From the NCBI GenBank assembly GCA_037718865.1, contig JBBJMP010000030.1, forward strand, positions 3,348 through 67,347: a stretch of DNA of 64,000 nucleotides, given 5' to 3'. The DNA is from JADCRZ01 sp037718865 (GTDB lineage Bacteria > Bacteroidota > Bacteroidia > Chitinophagales > Chitinophagaceae). Positions 53,951-63,072 of this stretch are shown piece after piece. A program made the position numbers and the translations under genes. How positions within the stretch are numbered: the stretch's first letter is position 1; each line of letters begins with the position of its first letter. The notes below the pieces were generated by a model. It worked only from the letters and a program-made list of their open reading frames with translations, was not told the origin of the DNA and searched no databases.

Positions 53951-56900
53951 CTATTTAAAGCTGATATCTACCCTGCGGTCCAAGGGATTGGGCCTTTGCA
54001 TTTTGTTCATTTGCAAAACAGCAGGTTCATCAACCTCAATGCGGTTTTCCTGTATTTTAAATTGCGAGATAAGCAGATTTTTTACATGGTCTGTCCTTTT
54101 GCCGGCAATCGTTCTGTTGATTACAGGACTACCTACTGCATCGGTAAAACCTTTAAGAACTATTTCGGCTTGCGTGTTACTTGTTGCTGCATGTGCAAAA
54201 GACGTGATCCTGCTAACCTGGTCGGCCGTTAGCACGGCTGCACCGAGTTTGAAGTACACACTGATTACGGGAAAACTTCTAGTATCAAAAACGGGATCCA
54301 TTTTTTCCGGTTTTTCAATGACTGCCGGCTTAACATTTCGCAAACTGTCTAATTCATTTTTCAGCTGATCAAGTTCTGTTCTAAGCGTTCGGACCTCTGC
54401 AGAATCAATCTGAACAACCCGAGAATTGTCAGGTACAGGCTGCCGGACGTTTTCCGGTTCTGATTCGGCAGGCTGAAGGTTTACTTTATTGTTTCGGTTT
54501 ATATCATCTCTTAACCTTTCAATATCTGTCCGCAGGGCCGACAGCTCATTGTTGTCACTGTACTGGTTGCGGGAGCGGATGGCGTCTCTGTCAGGTTGGT
54601 AAACGATTACCGGAGCAGGGTTGTTATTATTTCGCCTTTGATCTCTGGCCGCACTTAGCCTGTCATATTCCCTTGTTAGTTCCCTGTTCCTCCTTTCTGT
54701 TTCATTGACCATTTGTTGCATACGATAGATTGCATCAGTATGAGACTGCTGTTGCCTAAAACCCGCATCCTTCTCAAGTGTAGACGTTTTATCATCTTGA
54801 CTTTCTCTTTTCTTCGAGCCGAACAACTTCTGATACCATTTCCTTTTGGTCTCATCGGTTTGAGGCTCGCCGGTTTCTGCTTCTACAAATGTCATTCGCC
54901 TGTAATAAACAGCCAAATCGTTTGTACGCTTTAACTCGCGCTGAAGTAAAACCACCGAATCGGCATTTTGCCTTAAATCTGATTCCAGCCTGGTAATGCG
55001 CCTGTTAAAGGCAACGCTATCAATATTTTTTACAGCCAGATCTCCTTTACCTGCCCGCGCCTGGTCGCCAGACCTTTTAAGTGTTTCATACTGTTCTGAC
55101 AACGTCATGTTTCGTTTTTCTATTTCATCAATCTTCGCCTGCATAACTTTGACGTCTTCCTGTTGATTTTTTTTCCGCGGGCCCTCATCCTGGTCAGCAG
55201 ACTTAACCGATAGTTTGTTTTTATTTTTACTTGATTGAAAAAGTTTTTGATACCATTTCTTTTTCTGCCGGCTACTATCCGGTGTTCCGGTTTCTGCAGC
55301 CTCGCTGAACACTTTTTTGTAATAAGCGGCTGAATCATCTGAGCGTTTAAGCTGATGTTGAAGCAATGCAATGGAATCGGCGTTCTGTTGCAGCAGATTT
55401 TCCAACTGCCGGAGATTTCTGGCGGCCTCGTTGTTGTCTTGCACGAACGTACTGTCATCCTTATTAATTTCGATGACCGTCACCGAGTCCGAAACGGATA
55501 CTGTATCCATGTTCGGGATCTGCCTTTCCAAAGCTTGCAACCTCTGTTGCAAAGAATCCATTCTTCGCTGATCGGCTGATCCGGCGTTGCGATTGCTGTT
55601 TATTGGCGTGTTAAGAGGTTGATCTTTCGGGGCGCTTTCAGCCGTTCGCAGGTCAGCGCTGTTTAGAGCCTTATACTTTGTCAATCTCGTCTCCAAAGAA
55701 TCAACGCCTGATTTAAGATTTTTATCTGTCCGGTAACGATTACTTTTCTTTATAACTTTTATTTCGTTTTCATATTCTTTTAATTTAAGTGCACTGAGTG
55801 TATCGGTAACTCCAGCTTCGGTGTATTGCACATCTGCCATGTTTTGTAAGCGTCGGTTATTACCGGTATCCCTTGTCTCTTCCCGCAAATAACTGGTTAT
55901 GCTATCGTTTTCTCTGGCCTGGTATTGGCCCCGCCATTGGAGCCTTTCCATTTCGTTTCGTACGCTATCCGCCTGCAGTCCATAAATTTGCAATCTAAGG
56001 TTGTCTTCTCTTGTCCTGGTACGTTGGTTAAGCAATTTATTCCTTTCATTAATCAATAAATCGAGTTGGTACTGCAACTGTTGTAATCGTGGCCTGACTC
56101 CCTGTTCCCTTAGTACGTTTTTGATTTCTTTTAGTTCACTTGTAATGCCACTTAATTGCTTTTGAATGACCGAATCTTGCCTGCTGGTGGCTGAAGGATT
56201 ATCTCTGACAATAGCAGAATCTATCTTTGCTGATACTAGGGAATCTACTTGTGATAATTTTAGCGTGTCTTGTACTGATATGTTTTTTTTAACAATTGTA
56301 TCTGCTCTTGTTTTTTTAATGGTAGCGGGTATGCTTAGCGAATAGATAACCGGTGAAATAAACGGCCTTGGTTGTGTCTTTTTTGCCAATCGGAAATTCA
56401 GCACTAACCGGTTATTGATATAGAAGTCGTTTATGCTATTGTTATTCCCTCTTTGCCGGGTGGATGGATTGACTACGTTATATCCTGGTTTTGCGGCATA
56501 GGCTTCGGCGGGTGTTGGATAAGCGGGTTTATACACACCACTTACGTCATCAAGAAAGTCACTGGCAGAGTACTTAATATCGGTCTGCAGGGCTATTGCA
56601 AACAGTTCGCTGAAGCGAAAGTTAAGCCCTATTGCCAGATCGGCATATGGCTCTACATTCCTGTACTTTTCTTCTTTTTCAGTGCGCAGGTCGCGCAGGT
56701 TGGTTTCAAAACTGCCATCCATTATATTACCCTTCAACCGGTAATTGTATTGATTGCCATTTTCATCGTATAAATCTCCTTTTACGGTAAATGTAGATAC
56801 TCCCACACCAAAATGTACAGAGGGATAAAAAAAAGCATTTTCTGCAAATAATTTTCCATTGTTTGCATTAAAAGCGAAAGCTACGCCCACATCTTTAATC

Positions 56901-57292
56901 TTTGTCTTGAAATTTAATGAACGGGCATAGTTTATGGCATTGGTATCTATAGAACCGTTTTTGTTCTTATACCGATCGCTCATGGCAATCTGCATGTGGT
57001 TAGCCTGTACCGTAAATCCTAGCGTGGGCGTTATCTTCTTTTGCAACAGGAGACTGAAAGAAGGCTGGTTAACATAGTTCTTATTATACCCGGCAAACCT
57101 GTACACTTGATGAAAGTCGTCAGATTCATGTATCCGGTAATTACTTACATCTCCATAGTAGTTCGTATAACCTATGCCTACACCTAATTGCCAGTTATAT
57201 TTTACCTGATTCTGTGCAGCGCCGGGTGCCGTGAATATAAACGGGTATACAAAAAGCAAAATGCCGGTGCGTATATATTTAAAATGTTTCAT
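53951..57292 (-). CDS. Large OmpA-family outer-membrane protein with barrel and long coiled coil
   Basis: 1113 residues. A signal peptide (about 1-26) is followed by a barrel-like region (about 30-310, KYNWQLGVGIGYTNYYGDVS), then 600 residues of charged, mostly coiled-coil sequence with many R, Q, N and D (about 330-980). It contains an internal duplication: about 630-745 and 770-885 both run 'QNADS--LLQ-ELKR--D-A-YY', then 'KKWYQKLF' and a basic patch. The C-terminus (about 990-1113) is an OmpA peptidoglycan-binding domain (FPVISVYFKLGAAVLTADQV, KGFTDAVGSPVINR, AGKRTDHVKNLLI). It could link outer membrane and cell wall across the periplasm. The next gene encodes another exported protein; the two are likely a pair. 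Confidence 0.8.
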   Translation of the reverse strand: MKHFKYIRTGILLFVYPFIFTAPGAAQNQVKYNWQLGVGIGYTNYYGDVSNYRIHESDDFHQVYRFAGYNKNYVNQPSFSLLLQKKITPTLGFTVQANHMQIAMSDRYKNKNGSIDTNAINYARSLNFKTKIKDVGVAFAFNANNGKLFAENAFFYPSVHFGVGVSTFTVKGDLYDENGNQYNYRLKGNIMDGSFETNLRDLRTEKEEKYRNVEPYADLAIGLNFRFSELFAIALQTDIKYSASDFLDDVSGVYKPAYPTPAEAYAAKPGYNVVNPSTRQRGNNNSINDFYINNRLVLNFRLAKKTQPRPFISPVIYSLSIPATIKKTRADTIVKKNISVQDTLKLSQVDSLVSAKIDSAIVRDNPSATSRQDSVIQKQLSGITSELKEIKNVLREQGVRPRLQQLQYQLDLLINERNKLLNQRTRTREDNLRLQIYGLQADSVRNEMERLQWRGQYQARENDSITSYLREETRDTGNNRRLQNMADVQYTEAGVTDTLSALKLKEYENEIKVIKKSNRYRTDKNLKSGVDSLETRLTKYKALNSADLRTAESAPKDQPLNTPINSNRNAGSADQRRMDSLQQRLQALERQIPNMDTVSVSDSVTVIEINKDDSTFVQDNNEAARNLRQLENLLQQNADSIALLQHQLKRSDDSAAYYKKVFSEAAETGTPDSSRQKKKWYQKLFQSSKNKNKLSVKSADQDEGPRKKNQQEDVKVMQAKIDEIEKRNMTLSEQYETLKRSGDQARAGKGDLAVKNIDSVAFNRRITRLESDLRQNADSVVLLQRELKRTNDLAVYYRRMTFVEAETGEPQTDETKRKWYQKLFGSKKRESQDDKTSTLEKDAGFRQQQSHTDAIYRMQQMVNETERRNRELTREYDRLSAARDQRRNNNNPAPVIVYQPDRDAIRSRNQYSDNNELSALRTDIERLRDDINRNNKVNLQPAESEPENVRQPVPDNSRVVQIDSAEVRTLRTELDQLKNELDSLRNVKPAVIEKPEKMDPVFDTRSFPVISVYFKLGAAVLTADQVSRITSFAHAATSNTQAEIVLKGFTDAVGSPVINRTIAGKRTDHVKNLLISQFKIQENRIEVDEPAVLQMNKMQRPNPLDRRVDISFK

Positions 57293-57325
57293 CGTGGTTT
57301 AATTAGTTATCACACTGGTAAAGCA

Positions 57326-58510
57326 CTATTTCTTGTTGAGTCCCAGCCATAAATTAAACTGGGCATTCAGGCCTATGAACGGCTTTAATTTAACATCCTC
57401 AGTTTTGATGTTAGAGATGGTCTGCTTTTCTATAGAAGTTGCCACTAATCCTGCGTTGAGATTTATGAAATCATATAACCTCAATCCAAGTCCTGCAAAA
57501 ATCGGCCGGTCAATGACGGGGCCGGTAATGGTTTTGCCTTTACCATCTTTGAAGTTGCTAAGAAAAACACCCATAATAAAGCTGGTTCTGCCAAAATGTG
57601 TTTCAGTGCCCTTGCCCAGAGGAAATGAAAACCCCGCATAAGGTTGCGAATCATATTCAAGGTCGTTGAGGTCGCCGCTAAGATAAACGCCGCCGAACCC
57701 GATGAATAAGGGAAGTACCGTTTGGGATCGTTCAGTCACCCGGTTACCTATCACAAAAGAATCATAAAGCTTTACGAAATCAAGACTTAAATAATTATCC
57801 ACCTCGTTGAGAATGATCTGTTCCAATTCAACAGTCAGCTTGTTAGCATATGCTGCCTTCATCTCATTAACCGTTTGCAACGAGTCTGCGGCTCCCTTGA
57901 TCACATTGTACTGCGCATCATTTAACCTGGCTTTTTCAACCTGCTGTAGCTTTGCTCTTACAACATCTGAGAAGCCCTCAAAATCTCGTTGGCTCGTATT
58001 TCGGTAATAGGTAAGGCTTCTTTTGACCAGGGCATTCAGATCTTGAACCATTTTAGCAGCGTTACTGGCAACATCCATTCTATTGCTTGTTGCTTCCACA
58101 TTTGCATTCAGGTAATTTATGATGTTCTGATGCAGGATCTGCGTTAGCGTGACCTTTTCCGAATCACTCAGGATGGAATAAATGGTAACGTCAAATCCGT
58201 ACTTACTGTTGTTACGAAGTCTTACATCAACCGGTAGTTCAGCAAATTCCCCGGTAAAATTTACCGGTCGTACCCAAAAGGTACGCTGAATTACTTCCTT
58301 GGTATTGCTCCCTTTGATGATATTAATTTTGATTATACCTGTCTGCCTGTTAACCGGAATCTGAATATCGAAGGAAGCCTGGGGAGGTAGCGGATCACCC
58401 TGATTAATCTTCCGGTTTTGTGGTTCTAACAGAACCGTTTTCCGCTGCGCTTTTACATATCCACAAATAAGAATCACACAAAATAACCCTGCAACTAACT
58501 TTGGCATCAT
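57326..58510 (-). CDS. Exported protein of unknown function, C-terminal barrel-like region
   Basis: 394 residues with a signal peptide (PKLVAGLFCVILICGYVKA). The N-terminal part reads ASFDIQIPVNRQTGIIKINI and TGEFAELPVDVRLRNNSKYG and is beta-rich. The middle (about 120-240) is helical (MDVASNAAKMVQDLNALVKR, DAQYNVIKGAADSLQTVNEM). The end (about 270-394) alternates hydrophobic and glycine residues (LFIGFGGVYLSGDLN, FAGLGLRLYDFINLNAGLVA) and finishes with a typical aromatic barrel end (FNLWLGLNKK). No family is recognised. Its stop is 33 bases from the start of the OmpA-family gene, and the pair is probably one operon. Confidence 0.6.
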   Translation of the reverse strand: MMPKLVAGLFCVILICGYVKAQRKTVLLEPQNRKINQGDPLPPQASFDIQIPVNRQTGIIKINIIKGSNTKEVIQRTFWVRPVNFTGEFAELPVDVRLRNNSKYGFDVTIYSILSDSEKVTLTQILHQNIINYLNANVEATSNRMDVASNAAKMVQDLNALVKRSLTYYRNTSQRDFEGFSDVVRAKLQQVEKARLNDAQYNVIKGAADSLQTVNEMKAAYANKLTVELEQIILNEVDNYLSLDFVKLYDSFVIGNRVTERSQTVLPLFIGFGGVYLSGDLNDLEYDSQPYAGFSFPLGKGTETHFGRTSFIMGVFLSNFKDGKGKTITGPVIDRPIFAGLGLRLYDFINLNAGLVATSIEKQTISNIKTEDVKLKPFIGLNAQFNLWLGLNKK

Positions 58511-58741
58511 AGTAAAATTTTGACATTAATAGCTAAATGGATGCCATAAATAAAACTTATTCAATATCAGTTTATTATGTATAAACAGTTGCTTTGGAGC
58601 ATACAGATTTGACCTTAATGGGGAGTTTATTTCTCAATACGCAGTGGCCTGATAATAGACCGTTGATGATCGAGGTAGCCATCATTTAAGGATTATTGGC
58701 TGGATCTATTTTCATGTACTTGATTGGACGCAGACAGCTAA

Positions 58742-59527
58742 TCACACAGGTAACAACAACGAAACCCTGGTTCCTTGCCCGGGAGCAGATTTAATGCCCA
58801 GGATTGCACCTATAAGTTGTGCACGGTTTTGCATATTCCGGAGACCTGCTCCTGTTTTAAGACATGAGCCGGTGATGCCCTTATTAAATCCAATGCCGTT
58901 ATCGGTAATGCTTATTTCAAACATCTCTTCTCCAAAATTTATATGAACATTAATACTGGTAGCCTGCGAATGCTTAATGATGTTTTGTAGAACTTCCTGG
59001 ATAATGCGATACATGACAATCTCTTTAGAAAACTCCATCCTGTATTCATAGCCCGACAAAACGCAACTGGTAGAGATGAGTCCAGTTCGTTCAATTAATT
59101 CCAGATTTAATTGTACAGACTCTGTTAAACCAACCCGGCCAATGTTCTCCCCATCCATAGTTTTGGACAGGTTTCTCAAATCATTGACCGCCTTGCTGAC
59201 AAGCTCCATCGATTTACAAATCTTACCGGAAACATTTGGGTTGTTATTGATCTCGATTGAACTCAGATGCAGGTTAACCAGGGAAAGGACCTGGCCGATA
59301 TTATCATGTATCTCCTGCGAAATATTCTTCATCGTTTGTTCTTTAATTTCCAGTTGGGTTTCCAGTACCTCATGCGGGTTGATCGGTCTGAAAAGGTGAA
59401 TTCCGAGTAGTTGACTTATATACATTTTCTGGTAAGCAGGCAAGGCAGAGAATGTAAATTTGGTAAGCGCCAGCAGCATAATATTACCTGCAATTACTGT
59501 AACGATCACTTCATAGTCAATCATCAT
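58742..59527 (-). CDS. Sensor histidine kinase (HisKA_3, NarX/DegS type)
   Basis: About 262 residues from the ATG at 59527. A hydrophobic start (VIVTVIAGNIMLLALTKFTF) gives one membrane helix. The dimerisation box is MKNISQEIHDNIGQVLSLVN, with H as the phosphorylation site; the ATP lid region has EVLQNIIKHSQATSINVHIN, then ITDNGIGFNKG and GAGLRNMQNRAQLIG. There is no HAMP, PAS or sensor domain. It is an orphan: no response regulator is adjacent. It is on the same strand as the Crp/Fnr gene and follows it closely. The signal is unknown. Confidence 0.85.
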   Translation of the reverse strand: MMIDYEVIVTVIAGNIMLLALTKFTFSALPAYQKMYISQLLGIHLFRPINPHEVLETQLEIKEQTMKNISQEIHDNIGQVLSLVNLHLSSIEINNNPNVSGKICKSMELVSKAVNDLRNLSKTMDGENIGRVGLTESVQLNLELIERTGLISTSCVLSGYEYRMEFSKEIVMYRIIQEVLQNIIKHSQATSINVHINFGEEMFEISITDNGIGFNKGITGSCLKTGAGLRNMQNRAQLIGAILGIKSAPGQGTRVSLLLPV

Positions 59528-59639
59528 ACGTATACATTTAAATAGCTGAATATTGAGGCAGATGCCGTGTGCAATGCTGTATCTTCCCTGTAAATGTATG
59601 AAGGCCTGGGCGTTGACCAAGTTGATAAAAATCAATAAA

Positions 59640-60203
59640 TCAGATTACATGTTTGATCCTGCTAAGCGTTTCAAGGGTAATACCCAGGTAAGAAGCTATG
59701 AAAGTAGAAGGCACCCTTTGTATGATTTCAGGAAAATGATTCATTAAGTGATGGTAACGTTCAGAAGCCCTTTGCATTCGCAATGAGAACAACCGCTGCT
59801 CACTTAAACAATAGTATCTTTCGGTAAGCACTCTGGCAATATAATTGAATTCAGGGTATGAATGATAGATGGATTGAAGTGCATCATATCCCACGCAAAG
59901 CACCTGGCAATCTTCCAATGCCTGTATACTTTCGTAACTGGGCTTTTGTTTAAAATAGCTTTCTACGGAGATGATCACATCTCCTTCTTTCATAAACCAG
60001 GAAGAGATTTCCTTATCATCCTTAATATAAAAACACCGGAACAATCCCTTTTCAACAAAACATATATTTTTACAGACTTGCCCTTTTTTCAACAGGAAAC
60101 CTTTTCGTGGAATGGTTATGGTTTTGAGGCTGATTGTTAATTGTTGCTGCAGGCTTTCAGATAGGGGATATATCGAATTCAGATACTGGAATAACTCGTT
60201 CAT
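59640..60203 (-). CDS. Crp/Fnr family transcriptional regulator
   Basis: 187 residues. The N-terminal cyclic-nucleotide-binding-like domain shows IPRKGFLLKKGQVCKNICFV, EKGLFRCFYIKDDKEISSWF and MKEGDVIISVESYFKQKPSY. A short C-terminal HTH follows (IIQRVPSTFIASYLGITLET, then LSRIK). It lacks the cysteines of Fnr. Such proteins in Bacteroidota often regulate without cAMP. It lies upstream of the histidine kinase on the same strand and downstream of uxuA; its targets are unknown. Confidence 0.88.
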   Translation of the reverse strand: MNELFQYLNSIYPLSESLQQQLTISLKTITIPRKGFLLKKGQVCKNICFVEKGLFRCFYIKDDKEISSWFMKEGDVIISVESYFKQKPSYESIQALEDCQVLCVGYDALQSIYHSYPEFNYIARVLTERYYCLSEQRLFSLRMQRASERYHHLMNHFPEIIQRVPSTFIASYLGITLETLSRIKHVI

Positions 60204-60304
60204 GTCTATTCATTAAATACGTTAACTAAATTAACCGTGGCATAAATGTAAACACTTATCGGGCTCGGTAAGACATAATCTGAATTAAAGATTCACAGGC
60301 ATGG

Positions 60305-61489
60305 TCATATTGAACGCCTGATGCCCATTTCAAGGCCGCGCAACTCGGCTAAACCCTTTAACCTGCCAATGGCAGAATAGCCCGGATACGTTTTCTTCTG
60401 CAGATCATCCAGCATCTGGTGACCATGGTCGGGGCGCATGGGCATGGCAACGTCTTCCCTTCCTGCTGCCAGACGTTTTTGTTGTTCGATGATAATGTTT
60501 TTCATGACCGCATACATATCCGTGCTACCTCCCAGGTGGTCCGCCTCAAAAAAACTGCCGTCGCTTTCCCGATGCACGTTTCGCAGATGAATAAAATGAA
60601 ATTTATCTCCCAGTCTTTCCACAATACCGGGCAAATCGTTATCACCCCTTGCTCCCAAAGAGCCCGTGCAAAACGTAAGGCCGTTATTGGGCGAAGCTAC
60701 CATCTCCGTAACCTCTTTTAGATCCTGTTCTGTTGATACCACCCGGGGTAAACCTAATATAGGGAAGGGAGGATCATCAGGGTGTATACACATTTTGATC
60801 CCCGTTGCTTCGGCAAAAGGTATGATAGCCCGTAGAAAATACGCCAGGTTGTCTTTAAGCTGCGGCGCCCCAATCTCTTTATACACTTCCAGATGAACCA
60901 TAAACTCTTCAATGGTAAACACATCGTCAGTGCCTGGCAGCCCCGCCATGATGGTGTTCGTAAGCCGGGTCCTTTCCTGATCTGGTAGTGTTTGGTAGTA
61001 ATCAAACGCATTTTGCTGTTGTTCCGGAGTGAACTCTTTTTCCACACCCTCACGTCTAAGGATAAATAGTTCAAACGCCGCAAGGGCTCTTGCATCGTAC
61101 CGGAGTGTCTTTGCCTCGTTAGGCAGCAAATGCTCCAATTCCGTCCTGGTCCAATCCAATACTGGCATAAAATTGTAACAAACAATAGACAGGCCGCAGC
61201 CAGCCAGGTTCCTTAGGGTTGTTATGTAATTATCAATGTACTTATCCCTGTCTGTTGTACCCGTCTTAATGCTTTCATGCACATTTACACTTTCAACTAC
61301 TGACCACTTCAACCCGGCACCCTCGATGATTTTTTGCCGGCGCTGAATCTCTTCTACCGGCCAGACTTCTCCGCAGGGAATTTCATGCAGGGCAGTAACT
61401 ATTCCGGTTGCACCGGTTTGCCTGATATGTTGTAACGGAACAGCGTCATTGGGTCCGAACCAGCGAAAAGTCTGATGTAAAGATGTCAT
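60305..61489 (-). CDS. uxuA: Mannonate dehydratase
   Basis: 394 residues. Removes water from D-mannonate to give 2-keto-3-deoxygluconate in glucuronate breakdown. Seen: FRWFGPNDAVPLQHIRQTGA, CYNFMPVLDWTRTELEHLLP, MCIHPDDPPFPILGLPRVVS (metal-binding H-x-D), FCTGSLGARGDNDLPGIVER, FIHLRNVHRESDGSFFEADH and MPMRPDHGHQMLDDL. These are the UxuA metal and active-site blocks. Length is standard. It is divergent from the Gfo/Idh/MocA gene, with a 120-base gap. Confidence 0.97.
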   Translation of the reverse strand: MTSLHQTFRWFGPNDAVPLQHIRQTGATGIVTALHEIPCGEVWPVEEIQRRQKIIEGAGLKWSVVESVNVHESIKTGTTDRDKYIDNYITTLRNLAGCGLSIVCYNFMPVLDWTRTELEHLLPNEAKTLRYDARALAAFELFILRREGVEKEFTPEQQQNAFDYYQTLPDQERTRLTNTIMAGLPGTDDVFTIEEFMVHLEVYKEIGAPQLKDNLAYFLRAIIPFAEATGIKMCIHPDDPPFPILGLPRVVSTEQDLKEVTEMVASPNNGLTFCTGSLGARGDNDLPGIVERLGDKFHFIHLRNVHRESDGSFFEADHLGGSTDMYAVMKNIIIEQQKRLAAGREDVAMPMRPDHGHQMLDDLQKKTYPGYSAIGRLKGLAELRGLEMGIRRSI

Positions 61490-61615
61490 TGGTTAGATCG
61501 TTTATCGTTTAAATAAAGAGGATGAGGGTACCGGATAAAATTATGCATATTAAAAGAATATAGGCTATCTTGATTTTTCGTAGCTTTCCGGGCGACACAA
61601 AGCATATTGCCGAAT

Positions 61616-63004
61616 ATGAAAATATTGCACTTTCTAAGTATGATAACAATGGCGATACCTGCCATCAATGCCAGTTCTCAATCACCTGCAGCCGCTAAAG
61701 ATGCCGCTTCCGTCCGTCTTATTACCCTTGATCCAGGTCATTTTCACGCCGCGCTTGTACAGAAATCCATGTACAGCAGTGTAAATCCACTGGTGCAGGT
61801 ATATGCGCCTGAAGGTCCGGACCTGCAATTACATTTGGAACGGATAAAGGCATATAACGAGCGAGCTGAGAATCCCACAAGATGGAAGCAGGAAGTGTTT
61901 ATGGGAAATGATTTCCTGGAGAAAATGATCAGAGACAAAAAAGGGAATGTGATCGTGATGTCAGGCAATAACCGCAAGAAAACGGAATACATTAATAAAG
62001 CGGTTGCGGCTGGCTTTCATGTGCTGGCCGATAAGCCCATGGTGATTGACAAGAACAATTTCGAATCACTCAAAACCGCCTTTGCCACGGCACGGAAAAA
62101 CAAGGTGTTGTTGTATGATATCATGACCGAACGGTACGAGATCAGCACCATGTTACAAAGAGAGTTCTCCCTGTTACCGGAAGTATTCGGGACACTGGAA
62201 AAAGGAAGTCCCGAGAACCCCGCCGTTACCAAAGAAAGTGTTCATCATTTTTACAAATATGTATCCGGCAGCGTTTTATCCAGGCCTGCATGGTTCATGG
62301 ATGTGTCCCAGCAGGGTGAAGGTATTGTGGATGTAACCACCCACCTGGTAGACCTTGTTCAATGGGAATGTTTTCCTGAACAGGTCATTAATTATGAAAG
62401 AGACATACGTTTGAATACTGCCCGCCGCTGGACCACCGACATGACGTTGAGCCAGTTCAAAGACATAACTAAATTGAACGGCTTTCCTGATTATCTTAAA
62501 AAGAACGTGGAAAGCGATAGCATGCTGAAAATATACAGCAACGGCGAAATAAATTATCAGCTTCGGGGCGTTCATGCCAAAGTTTCAGTGATTTGGGCCT
62601 ACAAAGCTCCGGAAGGCGGCGGAGATACCCACTACTCTATTATGCGTGGAACCAGGGCCAATCTGGTCATCAGGCAGGGACCTGAAGAAAATTACAAACC
62701 TGCTTTATTTATAGAGCCATTAAATGCTGGTGATGCCTCTTATGAGACTACTCTTCAGGCCAATATTAAATCCATACAAAAAAAATATCCCGGTGTGGAT
62801 CTAAAGAAAACGCCTAAGGGATGGGAGATTGTTATACCTGAAAAATATAAAGAAGGGCATGAAGCACATTTTGCCCGTGTTACGGAAAAATTTCTTCAGT
62901 ACCTTAAAGAAGGAAAATTACCTGCATGGGAGGTTCCTAATATGATAGCAAAATACTATACCACTACCCAGGCTCTTGAACTGGCTAAAAAGACCTCCCA
63001 ATAA
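61616..63004 (+). CDS. Exported Gfo/Idh/MocA-type oxidoreductase-like protein
   Basis: About 462 residues from the ATG at 61616. A signal peptide (MKILHFLSMITMAIPAINAS) is predicted. A Rossmann-like N-terminal part (RLITLDPGHFHAALVQKSMY, VIVMSGNNRKKTEYINKAVA, AGFHVLADKPMVIDKNNFES) contains the K-P of the family. The C-terminal half (VDVTTHLVDLVQWECFPEQV, YSIMRGTRANLVIRQGPEEN) belongs to the putative oxidoreductase C-terminal group. It may act on a sugar or glycoside outside the cytoplasm. It is followed by a ThuA gene, a common partner. The substrate is unknown. Confidence 0.85.
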   Translation: MKILHFLSMITMAIPAINASSQSPAAAKDAASVRLITLDPGHFHAALVQKSMYSSVNPLVQVYAPEGPDLQLHLERIKAYNERAENPTRWKQEVFMGNDFLEKMIRDKKGNVIVMSGNNRKKTEYINKAVAAGFHVLADKPMVIDKNNFESLKTAFATARKNKVLLYDIMTERYEISTMLQREFSLLPEVFGTLEKGSPENPAVTKESVHHFYKYVSGSVLSRPAWFMDVSQQGEGIVDVTTHLVDLVQWECFPEQVINYERDIRLNTARRWTTDMTLSQFKDITKLNGFPDYLKKNVESDSMLKIYSNGEINYQLRGVHAKVSVIWAYKAPEGGGDTHYSIMRGTRANLVIRQGPEENYKPALFIEPLNAGDASYETTLQANIKSIQKKYPGVDLKKTPKGWEIVIPEKYKEGHEAHFARVTEKFLQYLKEGKLPAWEVPNMIAKYYTTTQALELAKKTSQ

Positions 63005-63072
63005 TCTGTTTATTAGTTTCTTTTAAATAAATCACTGGCATTAATACGCCCTTACAATTAAAATATTTTCTT

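Noticed and set aside
58511..58741. Possible gene in the gap between the exported protein and the histidine kinase
   Set aside because: No open frame of meaningful length with a start and gene-like composition was found.
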